A stretch of 64,000 bases of DNA from Pelagibacteraceae bacterium (GTDB lineage: Bacteria > Pseudomonadota > Alphaproteobacteria > Pelagibacterales > Pelagibacteraceae): assembly GCA_018402735.1 (NCBI GenBank), contig JAGYIF010000001.1:124001-188000 (forward strand). Reading direction: 5' to 3'. Every line of letters begins with the position of its first letter. Positions within the stretch are counted from its first letter, which is position 1. Below, one piece after another: positions 21,615 to 31,671 of the stretch. Under the pieces are notes generated by a model, which was given only the letters and a program-made list of their open reading frames with translations, did not search any database and was not told where the DNA came from. The translations under genes and the position numbers were made by a program.

Positions 21615-22685
21615 ATGTTTAAAAACAAGCTGAAGAATTATTTAACACTAGAAATTGTAAAATCCTATTTATTTGTTCTTGCAACACTGACTTTACTTAT
21701 ATGGATTACTCAGGCAGCAAGATTGCTATATTTGATAACTGATGCTGGTCTATCTATAGCTGTTTTCTCAGAATATATTTTTTTACTAATACCAAAAACA
21801 ATTTCACAAGTTATGATCATAAGTTTTTTAATAAGTCTTTTCATAAATATAATTAAACTTCAAAACAACAAAGAATTGGAAATTTATTGGTTAGCAGGAA
21901 TAAGTAAAAATGAAATTATCGGTGTAATTTTTAAAATTTCATTATTTTTTACATTCTTGGCTTTTGTATTTTATATAATAATTGCTCCTGCGAGCGGTAA
22001 TAAGTCTCGAAATGTAATTGCGAACGCAGAGTTTTCACTCGTTAACGCTCTTGTAAAAAAGAATAACTTTAATTCACCGCTAAAAGATCTAACAATTTTT
22101 GTTAATAAAAACGACAATCAAGGTAATCTAGAAAAAATATATATATTTGAAAAAAATAAAACAATAATTTCAAAAAAAGGCAGAATTTTAAATATTAATG
22201 AAAAAAACTATCTAGAACTTATCGATGGAATTATTCACGAAAAAAATGATGCGAATAACATCGTATCCATAAAATTTGAAAAAACATTATTCGATTTTAC
22301 AAAATATCAAAATAACTTAGTAACCACACCTAAATTGGGGGAAACCAACTTCTCGACACTAATCGAAGGATATAACAAAAGTAAAAATAAAAATACTTTA
22401 TACGAGATACACAAAAGAATATTTAAACCAATGTTAATTCCTCTTATTGCTCTTTTGTGCTGTTTTACACTTTATGGAAATAATGAAAAAATAAATTTGA
22501 ATAAAATTAAGATATTTATATTTGCAATTTCTACTTTGATAATAATTTTAATGGAAGTTTTGCTAAACTTAAGTTCAATCAGTATTTTTTTTCAATATAT
22601 ACTTTATGGGTTCCCTTTATTTTTTGGAATCTTAATTTTTATTTTATTAAATAAATTTTTACGGAGTGAAACAAGATCAGCATGA
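21615..22685 (+). CDS. lptF: LPS export permease LptF
   Basis: YjgP/YjgQ-family topology; followed by lptG and lptD. Confidence 0.9.
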   Translation: MFKNKLKNYLTLEIVKSYLFVLATLTLLIWITQAARLLYLITDAGLSIAVFSEYIFLLIPKTISQVMIISFLISLFINIIKLQNNKELEIYWLAGISKNEIIGVIFKISLFFTFLAFVFYIIIAPASGNKSRNVIANAEFSLVNALVKKNNFNSPLKDLTIFVNKNDNQGNLEKIYIFEKNKTIISKKGRILNINEKNYLELIDGIIHEKNDANNIVSIKFEKTLFDFTKYQNNLVTTPKLGETNFSTLIEGYNKSKNKNTLYEIHKRIFKPMLIPLIALLCCFTLYGNNEKINLNKIKIFIFAISTLIIILMEVLLNLSSISIFFQYILYGFPLFFGILIFILLNKFLRSETRSA

Positions 22686-23800
22686 AAAATTTTACACCTA
22701 CAAAATTAATAAGCTACTTAATTCAAGAATTTTTTTATTGCCTCTTTTTAGTTTTTTTAGTTTTTTTATCATTATCATTACTCATTAACTTTGTAGAAGA
22801 AATAAATTTTTTTAAAGAAAAAAATGTTGATGATTTAATTTTTACTGTTTCTTATCTATCTTTGTACAAAACCCCTAATACAATTATAGAACTTTCTATT
22901 TTTATAATTTTATTTTCAGGAATTCTTTTTTTTGTTAGATTAAAAAAAAATAGCGAAATTAACACTATTCTATTATCGGGTCTTTCAAAGCTACTACCCA
23001 TTTTAGTTCCAGCGATAACCTCTTTTATTATTGGATTGCTTATTATTTTTTTACTCAGCCCTATTTCTTCATCATTATTAAAATTTTATGAAGGTACTAA
23101 AAGACTTTATTCATCAAATGAAAATTTAATTGTCATAAATAACAACGGACTATGGTTTATGGAAAATACCAATTATGGATTTAATATTATTAGAGCGGAC
23201 ACAATATCTGATAATAATTTTTCTAAATTAAAAAATGTTATTATATACAATTTAGACCAAGATTTTAATTTTTTAAAAAGAATGGATAGCAAAGAAATAT
23301 CTATTAATGATAAAAAATGGCTTCTTGATGATGCAAAAATTATAACAAACTCTCCTGACGGAGATCCTAACAGTGGCAGATCAAGTTATAATATTGATTT
23401 TTTATCAAGTCTTAACATTAATGATTTGAAAGAGTATTTTTCTAATGCAAATACAGTTTCTTTTTGGGAAATAACAAACAACATAAAAAAATTAAATGAA
23501 AGAGGTTATTCAGGAGATGAATTGAAAGTTAAATTTCACAAGTATCTATCATTACCTCTTTATTTATTTGGAATGATTCTCATTTCTACTATATTTACGA
23601 TCGGAATTAACAAAGATTATAACACTTTAATGTATTTGTTTTTTGGAATGGTGCTAGGTTTCTTGCTTTATTTTTTAAACGATTTATCTGTGGCCATTGG
23701 TCTTGCAAACAAGTTGCCACTGGCACTTTCTATATGGTCGCCAATTATGTTAATAATGTTTATAAGCACTGTAAATTTGATTAAAATTAATGAAAGCTAA
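22682..23800 (+). CDS. lptG: LPS export permease LptG
   Basis: YjgP/YjgQ family, ATGA overlap with lptF. Confidence 0.9.
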   Translation: MKNFTPTKLISYLIQEFFYCLFLVFLVFLSLSLLINFVEEINFFKEKNVDDLIFTVSYLSLYKTPNTIIELSIFIILFSGILFFVRLKKNSEINTILLSGLSKLLPILVPAITSFIIGLLIIFLLSPISSSLLKFYEGTKRLYSSNENLIVINNNGLWFMENTNYGFNIIRADTISDNNFSKLKNVIIYNLDQDFNFLKRMDSKEISINDKKWLLDDAKIITNSPDGDPNSGRSSYNIDFLSSLNINDLKEYFSNANTVSFWEITNNIKKLNERGYSGDELKVKFHKYLSLPLYLFGMILISTIFTIGINKDYNTLMYLFFGMVLGFLLYFLNDLSVAIGLANKLPLALSIWSPIMLIMFISTVNLIKINES

Positions 23801-26126
23801 AATGAAATTTTTAAGGTCTTTTTTTCTTATTTTTATAATGAATTATTTTATTTTTCAGAATGCATATTCTGAAACAGCCTTGTATGAACTTGAAGGTGAA
23901 AAAATAACTTATAATGATAATAATAATTTAATTACGGCAGAAGGGAAGGCGCAAGCTAAAGATAGCTTGGGAAAAATAATTCTTGCGGACAAAATTATCT
24001 ATAATAAAAAAAAATCTATTATTCAGACTGAAAAAAAATCAATCTTTAAAGATACTAAGGGAAATCAACTATATGCAGATAATTTTTATTACGACCTAGA
24101 GCTTAAAACTATTGATGCAAAAAACAACGTACAATACTTAGATAAATCAGGAAATATTTATAATTTTACATCATTAAAATACTTTGAGAATATTGAAAAA
24201 GGTGTTGGTCAAAATTTAAAAGCTGAACTTGTTGACAAGAGTTCTTTAGAAAGCCCTCTCGCAGAATTTGATAATAACAAAAAAATTTTAACTATCGAAA
24301 AAAAAGATGGTAATAGTAATTTGTACACTCCATGTGAAAATATAGAAAAAACTTCAAAAACTATTCAGGAAAGATGTCCTGATTGGAGTATTAGTTCGAC
24401 AAAAACACTCCACGATAAAAATGAAAAAATGATTTACCACAATAACGCAGTGATTAGAATAAGAAATGTTCCAGTTTTTTATACACCTTATTTTTCACAT
24501 CCAGATCCATCTGTTAAGAGAAAAAGTGGTTTTTTACCTCCTAGTATAAAAAATTTTACTGACCTTGGGCGAACAATTAAGACTCCATACTTTTGGGTAA
24601 TAAATGAAAATAAAGATTTAACTTTTTCACCAATATACTATTTTGAAGAAAATCCGATATTCCTAACTGAATACAGGCAAAAAAATAAAAATAACGAATT
24701 TTACATTGATGCTAGTTACACTGAGGGCTACAAAAAAATAAATAAAATTGGTGATGACGGAGTGCCGTTGCAAAGGCAAGCTGGCTCTAGAGATCATTTT
24801 TTCTTTAATTTTTTAGGAAACTATGATGATTTGCTATTAGCAAAAAATGATGTTGAAGTTAATATACAAAGAGTTTCTCAAAAAAACTATTTAAGAGTTA
24901 ATCAGATAAATACTGAAAACGTTAAGCAAGATGTCTCAGAACTTAATAGCAACGTAATTATTAATTCATATGAGGGTAATAAAAGAATTAATATAGAGGC
25001 AAATATTTACGAAAATTTAAATATTGATGATAGTAATACAAAATATCAATACACACTTCCTTCAATAGAGTTTTCTAATTTTTTTAGGGCCTATGATCAG
25101 TCGCTAAATTTATCCAATGCATTTAGCGTCAGAAATATAGGTGGGGACTCAACACAAACTTATTTAGTTAATCAAATAGGCTCGGCCAGTGACACCAAAA
25201 TCTTTAAAGCCCTGGACGGCGTAGCCAATATTTTTAGAACATCTTTTAACAACGTGAATGCTTATAATCAAAATATTGAAGGCTCTAAAGAGAATAGCAA
25301 TAGCGACGTTTATCTAACTTTTGGAATAGAAAACAGCTTTCCATTAATTAAGATTGAGGGAAATAAAGAGCAAACAATAACACCTAAAATATTCACAAAA
25401 TACACAACGGGAACAATGGCTGATGCCAGGAATGTGAGTAAAAAACTATCTTATGACGACGTATATTCCATGAACAGAATGAATGACGTCATAAACCCAG
25501 AAACTGGGGGCAGTTTAGGCTATGGAGTTGAGTACAACAACTCAACTAAAAATAATTTAAATGAAGTTTACCTAAAAAATTCGTTTTCAATAGGGCAAGT
25601 TTTAAGATTACAGGATCAAGAAGAGATGCCTAGTAACTCATCACTTTCAAAATCTCAATCTGACTTTGTGGGTGGTGCAACATTTGCTTACATAGCAGAA
25701 CCTAGCAATACAAAATCTACTAAATTAAATGTAAATTATAATTACACGGTTTCTAATAGTTTAGATAAAATTTTACAAAACAATTTATCAACTACTTTGG
25801 AGAATTCTAAAAACATTTTTAATGCTAATTATTACGAAATTCACGACATTGGTAACGAGCATTATGCCGAATTATCTTACACGCGTAAATTTAATAACGA
25901 TATGAATTTTTCTTTTGGAGGCAGAAAAAATATTCAAGATGATTTTACTGAAAATAATTTTATTGAAGCTAATTATGATTCAGAATGTTTAAGGCTTGGA
26001 ATAAATTTATCTAAAACATTTTATAAAGACGAAGATTTAAGACCTTCTAATAACTTATCTTTGTTTATTGTCCTAAAACCATTCGGCACACCTATTTCAC
26101 CAAACTTATCTAGTCTTGTAAATTAA
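23790..26126 (+). CDS. lptD: LPS assembly outer-membrane protein LptD
   Basis: OstA-like N-terminal domain then beta-barrel; YFSHPDPSVKRKSGFLPP; position after lptFG. Confidence 0.92.
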   Translation: MKAKMKFLRSFFLIFIMNYFIFQNAYSETALYELEGEKITYNDNNNLITAEGKAQAKDSLGKIILADKIIYNKKKSIIQTEKKSIFKDTKGNQLYADNFYYDLELKTIDAKNNVQYLDKSGNIYNFTSLKYFENIEKGVGQNLKAELVDKSSLESPLAEFDNNKKILTIEKKDGNSNLYTPCENIEKTSKTIQERCPDWSISSTKTLHDKNEKMIYHNNAVIRIRNVPVFYTPYFSHPDPSVKRKSGFLPPSIKNFTDLGRTIKTPYFWVINENKDLTFSPIYYFEENPIFLTEYRQKNKNNEFYIDASYTEGYKKINKIGDDGVPLQRQAGSRDHFFFNFLGNYDDLLLAKNDVEVNIQRVSQKNYLRVNQINTENVKQDVSELNSNVIINSYEGNKRINIEANIYENLNIDDSNTKYQYTLPSIEFSNFFRAYDQSLNLSNAFSVRNIGGDSTQTYLVNQIGSASDTKIFKALDGVANIFRTSFNNVNAYNQNIEGSKENSNSDVYLTFGIENSFPLIKIEGNKEQTITPKIFTKYTTGTMADARNVSKKLSYDDVYSMNRMNDVINPETGGSLGYGVEYNNSTKNNLNEVYLKNSFSIGQVLRLQDQEEMPSNSSLSKSQSDFVGGATFAYIAEPSNTKSTKLNVNYNYTVSNSLDKILQNNLSTTLENSKNIFNANYYEIHDIGNEHYAELSYTRKFNNDMNFSFGGRKNIQDDFTENNFIEANYDSECLRLGINLSKTFYKDEDLRPSNNLSLFIVLKPFGTPISPNLSSLVN

Positions 26127-26128
26127 AA

Positions 26129-26731
26129 ATGAAAAAAATATTAGTTTGTATTTTTCTTCTTTTGATTAGTAATGCAAACTCAGAAAATACAAAAAAAATT
26201 ACACTTTTAGTTAAAGTAAATAATTTTGGCATTAGCAATATAGATTTGCGAGAAGAAATTCAAATAATGAAAAATTTAAACATAAATTTAAAAGATACTG
26301 ATAAACAAATTTTAGAAAAAATTGCAATTCAAAACTTAATTGATGATGTGTTAAAAAAACAAGAGATTGACGAAAACGATATTAAATTAAATGCCTCTAC
26401 CTTTGCTAAAGAATACGAGCAGCTAATCTCAAGCATTGAAAAAACAGCTGTTATTATTAATGAAAATATTAAGAAAAAAATATTTCAAAAAGTTAAATTA
26501 AACAGCGAATGGAATCAATTAATAAATCAAAAATACAGATGGAATGTTAATGTAAACATTAATGAAATAGAGGATAGATTAAAAGATAGTGAAAATACTC
26601 CAACTGACGAAAGGGAACTACAAGAATTGAAAAATAGGTTAATTAATATTGAAAAAAATAAGAAACTAGAAGTTTTTTCAAAAATTCACTTAAGTAAAAT
26701 TAAAAAACAGTCCTTAATAAAATTTTTTTAA
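26129..26731 (+). CDS. Short SurA-like periplasmic chaperone lacking parvulin (PPIase) domains
   Basis: Signal peptide, SurA N-domain-like VNNFGISNIDLREEI; syntenic lptD-surA-pdxA-ksgA; only 200 aa. Confidence 0.7.
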   Translation: MKKILVCIFLLLISNANSENTKKITLLVKVNNFGISNIDLREEIQIMKNLNINLKDTDKQILEKIAIQNLIDDVLKKQEIDENDIKLNASTFAKEYEQLISSIEKTAVIINENIKKKIFQKVKLNSEWNQLINQKYRWNVNVNINEIEDRLKDSENTPTDERELQELKNRLINIEKNKKLEVFSKIHLSKIKKQSLIKFF

Positions 26732-27639
26732 TGAAAAAAAAAATTTTAATACTTTCATCGGATCCTTATGGAATAAATTATGAAATAATAAAGAAATCTA
26801 TTTCTTTTTTTGAAAAAAAAAATAATAAAAACGAATATCTATTCATAGGTGATAAAAAAGATATTTTAACTAGTCTTCCTAATAATAAAAAGAAAAAAAT
26901 AAATATATTAAATGTATCGAAAGATAACAATTCCACTAAAAAATATTTGAAGAATTGTTTTGATAAGGCTTTTAATCTTTTAAAAAATAATAAAGCTAAT
27001 GGTATTATAAACTTACCACTAAATAAAAAAAACTTACCGGGAAATTTTCCTGGTGTAACAGAGTATATAAGTCACGCTTTTAATGTTTCTAATAAAGAAA
27101 CAATGCTACTATTTGCTGATAGTTTTTCGGTGTGCCCAAACACAACTCATATACCCCTATCTCAAGCAAGTAAAAAATTAACAAAAAAAAACATTATAAA
27201 AAATGCAATAAATATTAATAAATTTTATAAAAAAATTATAGGTATCAAAAAACCAAAATTATCAATTATGGGCTTTAATCCACATAACGGTGCTGATTTT
27301 AAAAAAAAATTAGAAGAACAAATAATAATCTCACCTACTTTAAAAATTTTAAAAAAAAAAAAAATTAATATCACCGGACCAATTCCGCCAGATAGCGCTT
27401 TTAATCAAATCAATATAAATAAAATAAATTGTTTAATAGGCAACTATCATGATCAAGTTTTACCTACTTTTAAATATATAAATAAATTTAAAGCAATTAA
27501 TATTACTTTGGGGCTTCCTTTTTTAAGAATATCTCCTGATCACGGTCCAGCTGAAAATATTAAAGGGAAAAACTTAGCAAATCCTGAAAGTTTTTTATTT
27601 GCATTACATTTTTTTGAAAAATATTCAAAAAAAATATGA
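26731..27639 (+). CDS. pdxA: PdxA-family 4-phosphohydroxythreonine dehydrogenase (divergent)
   Basis: TTHIPL, GFNPHNG, NYHDQVLP, NITLGLPFLRISPDHG; synteny. Confidence 0.85.
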   Translation: MKKKILILSSDPYGINYEIIKKSISFFEKKNNKNEYLFIGDKKDILTSLPNNKKKKINILNVSKDNNSTKKYLKNCFDKAFNLLKNNKANGIINLPLNKKNLPGNFPGVTEYISHAFNVSNKETMLLFADSFSVCPNTTHIPLSQASKKLTKKNIIKNAININKFYKKIIGIKKPKLSIMGFNPHNGADFKKKLEEQIIISPTLKILKKKKINITGPIPPDSAFNQININKINCLIGNYHDQVLPTFKYINKFKAINITLGLPFLRISPDHGPAENIKGKNLANPESFLFALHFFEKYSKKI

Positions 27640-28406
27640 AAAAAAAATTCGGACAGAATTTTTTAAAGAATCAACAAATAATAAATAAAATAATTAAAGT
27701 TTCAGAAATTAGTACAGAATCAACTGTGTACGAAATTGGCCCTGGTGATGGTGCTCTTACTAGAGAGATTATAAAAATAAATCCAAAAAAATTTATAGCT
27801 GTCGAAATTGATATTGAACTTAAAGATAGACTGGACATTTTATTTAAAAATAAAAGACACCAGATAATTTTTGCTGACGCATTAAAGCTTGAAGAGACGT
27901 CTTATTTTGCAGACAAAACAGTAGTGATTGGTAACCTTCCCTATAATATTTCTATTCAATTATTGATTAAATGGATTCATCAGTACTGTAAAAAAAAGTG
28001 GATCAAAACGATGATACTAATGTTTCAAAAGGAAGTTGCCGAAAGAATTATTTCTAATGAAAACTCAAAAAAATATGGACGTATAACTCTTCTTGCCTCA
28101 GCATTATTCAAAGTATCATCACTTATAGACATTAATAAAAATGATTTTTTTCCAATTCCCAAAGTTGATTCGACACTTTTAAAATTTGAACCTTTAGAGA
28201 CCCCACATCTAAATGCGAATCAAATAAATAAATTAGAATTTTTATCAAACCAACTTTTTTCGTCCCGCCGAAAAAAATTAAAAAATAAAATAGAAGCACT
28301 TTTTGATTCACAAATAATAAAAAAGAATAACCTTGGACAATATTATGATTTAAGGGCAGAAAACCTTAGCAAAGATATTTTTTTTTCTTTAGCAAAACTA
28401 CTTTGA
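27636..28406 (+). CDS. rsmA: 16S rRNA dimethyladenosine transferase (KsgA)
   Basis: KKFGQNFL, YEIGPGDGALT, VIGNLPYNISIQL. Confidence 0.97.
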   Translation: MKKKFGQNFLKNQQIINKIIKVSEISTESTVYEIGPGDGALTREIIKINPKKFIAVEIDIELKDRLDILFKNKRHQIIFADALKLEETSYFADKTVVIGNLPYNISIQLLIKWIHQYCKKKWIKTMILMFQKEVAERIISNENSKKYGRITLLASALFKVSSLIDINKNDFFPIPKVDSTLLKFEPLETPHLNANQINKLEFLSNQLFSSRRKKLKNKIEALFDSQIIKKNNLGQYYDLRAENLSKDIFFSLAKLL

Positions 28407-28413
28407 TAAAACT

Positions 28414-28992
28414 TTAATATTTAGAAATGACTTGTCTTTGAGGAATATGATTGTCTATTTGAAGTATATTTTTAATTTTTTTTAAACAATCATTAAGATT
28501 TGCATTGACTATGGCATAATCATATTCTTGCCAATGCATGATTTCTTGTTTTGCTTTGCTCATTCTTTTTTTAACAAAATCAATGCTACCTTCTCTTTTT
28601 TTTAATCTTTTCTCTAGTTCTTTAAGAGATGGTGGTACAATAAAAATGCTAAGTGTATCATTGGCCATTTTTTTTCTAACTTGCCTTGCTCCCTGCCAGT
28701 CAATATCTAAGAGAATACTTTTTCCTTTATTAATTTTTTCAACAATATTTTCTTTGAGTGTTCCATAAAAATTTCCAAAAACCTTAGCATGCTCAAGAAA
28801 AGCTTTTTGTTTAATTTTCTTTTTAAAAAATTCTATAGAAACAAATTTATAATGCACACCGTCCACCTCCCCTTTTCTTGGTTTTCTTGTTGTCAAAGAA
28901 ACTGATAGTTTGATGTTTTTTTTATTATATGTGAGTTTTTTGGCTATAGTAGTTTTTCCTGCCCCTGACGGGGAAGAAATCACAATTAGCAA
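28414..28992 (-). CDS. gmk: Guanylate kinase (start uncertain, non-ATG)
   Basis: ISSPSGAGKTTIAKKL, SVSLTTRKPRKGEVDGVHY, ILLDIDWQGA. Confidence 0.94.
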   Translation of the reverse strand: MLIVISSPSGAGKTTIAKKLTYNKKNIKLSVSLTTRKPRKGEVDGVHYKFVSIEFFKKKIKQKAFLEHAKVFGNFYGTLKENIVEKINKGKSILLDIDWQGARQVRKKMANDTLSIFIVPPSLKELEKRLKKREGSIDFVKKRMSKAKQEIMHWQEYDYAIVNANLNDCLKKIKNILQIDNHIPQRQVISKY

Positions 28993-29019
28993 ACCTTTTT
29001 TTTTTACTTGTAACAGAAA

Positions 29020-29256
29020 CTACTTAGCTGACTTTTCAACAAATCTAATAGCGTCCCCAACAGTTAATATTTTTTCTGCTTCACTATCGGAAATTTCAGC
29101 ACCGAATTCCTCTTCAAAAGCCATTACTAATTCAACTGTATCTAAACTGTCAGCGCCTAAGTCATCTATAAAGCTTGCATCGTCGGTAACTTTTGCAGCA
29201 TCAACTCCTAAATGATCAACGATTATTTTTTTAATTTTATCTCCAACTTCACTCAT
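29020..29256 (-). CDS. acpP: Acyl carrier protein
   Basis: [20 protein letters not shown]. Confidence 0.98.
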   Translation of the reverse strand: MSEVGDKIKKIIVDHLGVDAAKVTDDASFIDDLGADSLDTVELVMAFEEEFGAEISDSEAEKILTVGDAIRFVEKSAK

Positions 29257-29320
29257 GATTTTTTCCTTTTTTTTGATTTGTGTATTTTGATTTTTTCTTT
29301 AGATTAATAAATGAAATTAA

Positions 29321-30058
29321 TCAAGCCATATACATACCACCATTTATATGTATGGTTTCTCCTGTAATATAACTAGACATATCAGAAGCTAAAAATATTA
29401 CTCCATTTGCAATATCATTGCCTACTCCCATTTTTCCCATTGGAATATTGTTTAACAAAATAGCTTTTTGATCTTCTTTGAGCACTGAGGTCATGTCTGT
29501 TTCTATAAAGCCTGGTGATATGCAATTTACTCTTATATTTTTTTTAGCATACTCTCTGGCTAGTGATTTTGACATTGCTATCAATGCAGCCTTTGAGCTA
29601 GCATAATTAACCTGTCCAGCATTACCTAAGTGAGCAACTACAGAAGTTATATTAATAATCGACCCCTTTTTGTTTTTTAACATCAGTTTTATAGCTTCCT
29701 GAGACATTAAAAAACTAGAGGTCAAGTTTACGTCAATAACTTTTGACCATTCATCTTTGCTCATTCTAATAGCAAGGTTATCTCGAGTAATTCCAGCATT
29801 GTTTATTAAAACATCCAGACCACCAATTTGATGCATGCAGTTTTTAAATAAATTAGTAATCTGATTATGATCTCCAAGATCAAAAGCTTCAATTAAAATT
29901 TTGGGATATTTGCTTTTTGTTTTTTGTAAATTTTCCTTATTTGAACCAATGATTAAAATTTGGGAGCCAAGTGAATATAATTTTTCCAATATGGATAATC
30001 CTATACCTCTTGATCCACCTGTTAAAATTATTTTTTTATCTTTTAAATTTATGTCCAT
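29321..30058 (-). CDS. fabG: 3-oxoacyl-[ACP] reductase
   Basis: TGGSRGIG, NNAGITRDN, YASSKAALIAMSK, PGFIETDMT; between fabD and acpP. Confidence 0.97.
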   Translation of the reverse strand: MDINLKDKKIILTGGSRGIGLSILEKLYSLGSQILIIGSNKENLQKTKSKYPKILIEAFDLGDHNQITNLFKNCMHQIGGLDVLINNAGITRDNLAIRMSKDEWSKVIDVNLTSSFLMSQEAIKLMLKNKKGSIINITSVVAHLGNAGQVNYASSKAALIAMSKSLAREYAKKNIRVNCISPGFIETDMTSVLKEDQKAILLNNIPMGKMGVGNDIANGVIFLASDMSSYITGETIHINGGMYMA

Positions 30059-30062
30059 ATTT

Positions 30063-30983
30063 CTAATTTTTGATATCCTCTAAGTCATTATAACTGTTTA
30101 TTAAAATCTCTTGTTTAAATCTTTTTAGCATACCACTCAGAGCTTTACCTGGTCCAATTTCTAGAAAATCTGTTACAGAATTTTTTAACATATATTCAAT
30201 TATCTCTCTCCATCTAACTCTCTTATAAATTTGCTCAATCAGAAGTTCTTTAATTTGCTTGCTATCAACAACTTCATTGGCACTAACATTTGAAATAATT
30301 GGAATAATTGGATTTTGCAAGTTACAATCTCTTATTAAATCCTTCATATTCTCTGATGCTGGCATCATTAATTTGCAGTGAAATGGAGCTGACACAGACA
30401 AAAATATACTTTTTTTATAAATTTTGTTTTTGATATCCAAAGTACATTTTTCAACTTCTAATTTTTTTCCGCTTATAACAATTTGTCCAGGGCAGTTATC
30501 ATTTGAAATTTCAATTGATGAGTAACTATTTTCGTTTATAATTAATTCAATTTCATTTACTTCTGCTCCAAGTATTGCGGCCATACTTCCTTCTCCTGGA
30601 GCAACTGCAGTTTGCATAAACTCACCTCTAGATCTAAGAATTTTGGCAGCATCAACAAGTGAAAGAGATCCTGCGCAAACTAAAGCTGTATACTCTCCCA
30701 GTGAATGACCAGCACAATAAGAAAAATTTTCAATTTTTATATTGTGTTGTTTTTGCAAAACTCTAAAAATAGCAACACCAGTTGTCATTATTGCTGGTTG
30801 TGTGTTTGTAGTTAAATTTATATCTCCTTTGCCTTCATTGAATATAATATCACTTAATTTTAATTTTAAAGCCTCATCTACCTCGTGATAAGTATCTTTG
30901 GCTTCTTGATAAGAATTATAAAGATCGAGGCCCATACCCACGTATTGAGAACCTTGACCAGGAAATAATATGGATTTTTTCAA
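30063..30983 (-). CDS. fabD: Malonyl-CoA:ACP transacylase
   Basis: FPGQGSQYVGMG, AGHSLGEYTALV. Confidence 0.97.
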   Translation of the reverse strand: MKKSILFPGQGSQYVGMGLDLYNSYQEAKDTYHEVDEALKLKLSDIIFNEGKGDINLTTNTQPAIMTTGVAIFRVLQKQHNIKIENFSYCAGHSLGEYTALVCAGSLSLVDAAKILRSRGEFMQTAVAPGEGSMAAILGAEVNEIELIINENSYSSIEISNDNCPGQIVISGKKLEVEKCTLDIKNKIYKKSIFLSVSAPFHCKLMMPASENMKDLIRDCNLQNPIIPIISNVSANEVVDSKQIKELLIEQIYKRVRWREIIEYMLKNSVTDFLEIGPGKALSGMLKRFKQEILINSYNDLEDIKN

Positions 30984-31065
30984 TGTTCTAATTTTTTAAT
31001 ATATCTTGATAAGATATGCATAATATTATAATTAACAACTTTTTTTAACAATAAAACTTAAACTA

Positions 31066-31389
31066 ATGAACTATTACGAACACACTTATATTACAACTCC
31101 TGAACTAAGCACTCAAGAGATCGACTCTATAAGAAAAAAAATTACTGATATTCTTGAAAAAAATGAAAGTAAAATTGTTAAAGAAGAAGATTGGGGAATT
31201 CGCACTTTAGCTTATCCCATAAATAAAAGTACCAAGGGCAAATATAGTAATATTTATATCGAAGGCAATAATAAGGTTATTAAAGAAATTGAACAATTTG
31301 AAAGATATGATGACAGAGTAATAAAATTTTTATCTATAAAAATAAAAAAAATTCCTGAGGAAAATTCTGAACTGGTAAAAACAGCGTAA
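31066..31389 (+). CDS. rpsF: 30S ribosomal protein bS6
   Basis: [24 protein letters not shown]; followed by rpsR-rplI. Confidence 0.97.
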   Translation: MNYYEHTYITTPELSTQEIDSIRKKITDILEKNESKIVKEEDWGIRTLAYPINKSTKGKYSNIYIEGNNKVIKEIEQFERYDDRVIKFLSIKIKKIPEENSELVKTA

Positions 31390-31670
31390 TGATGAAAAGA
31401 AAAAAAGATAAAAAAAAGTTCAATAAAGGCGGTGCTAACTCATTATTTAATAAAAGCAATCAAAGACAAACTAAGTCTTGTCCACTAAGTGGCAAGAACG
31501 CTCCAGAAATTAATTATAAAAATCTTAAATTATTAAAAAAATATGTTTCTGATACTGCAAAAATTCTTCCAAGCAGAATTACAAATGTATCTTTAGGAAA
31601 GCAAAGAGCTCTTTCAAAGGAAATAAAAAAAGCAAGAGTGTTAGCTTTAATGCCTTACGTTGGTAATTAA
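31389..31670 (+). CDS. rpsR: 30S ribosomal protein bS18
   Basis: [23 protein letters not shown]...[12 protein letters not shown]. Confidence 0.97.
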   Translation: MMKRKKDKKKFNKGGANSLFNKSNQRQTKSCPLSGKNAPEINYKNLKLLKKYVSDTAKILPSRITNVSLGKQRALSKEIKKARVLALMPYVGN

Positions 31671-31671
31671 T

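Noticed and set aside
28910-29215. 101-aa plus-strand ORF across gmk/acpP
   Set aside because: Antisense to two conserved genes; no domain.
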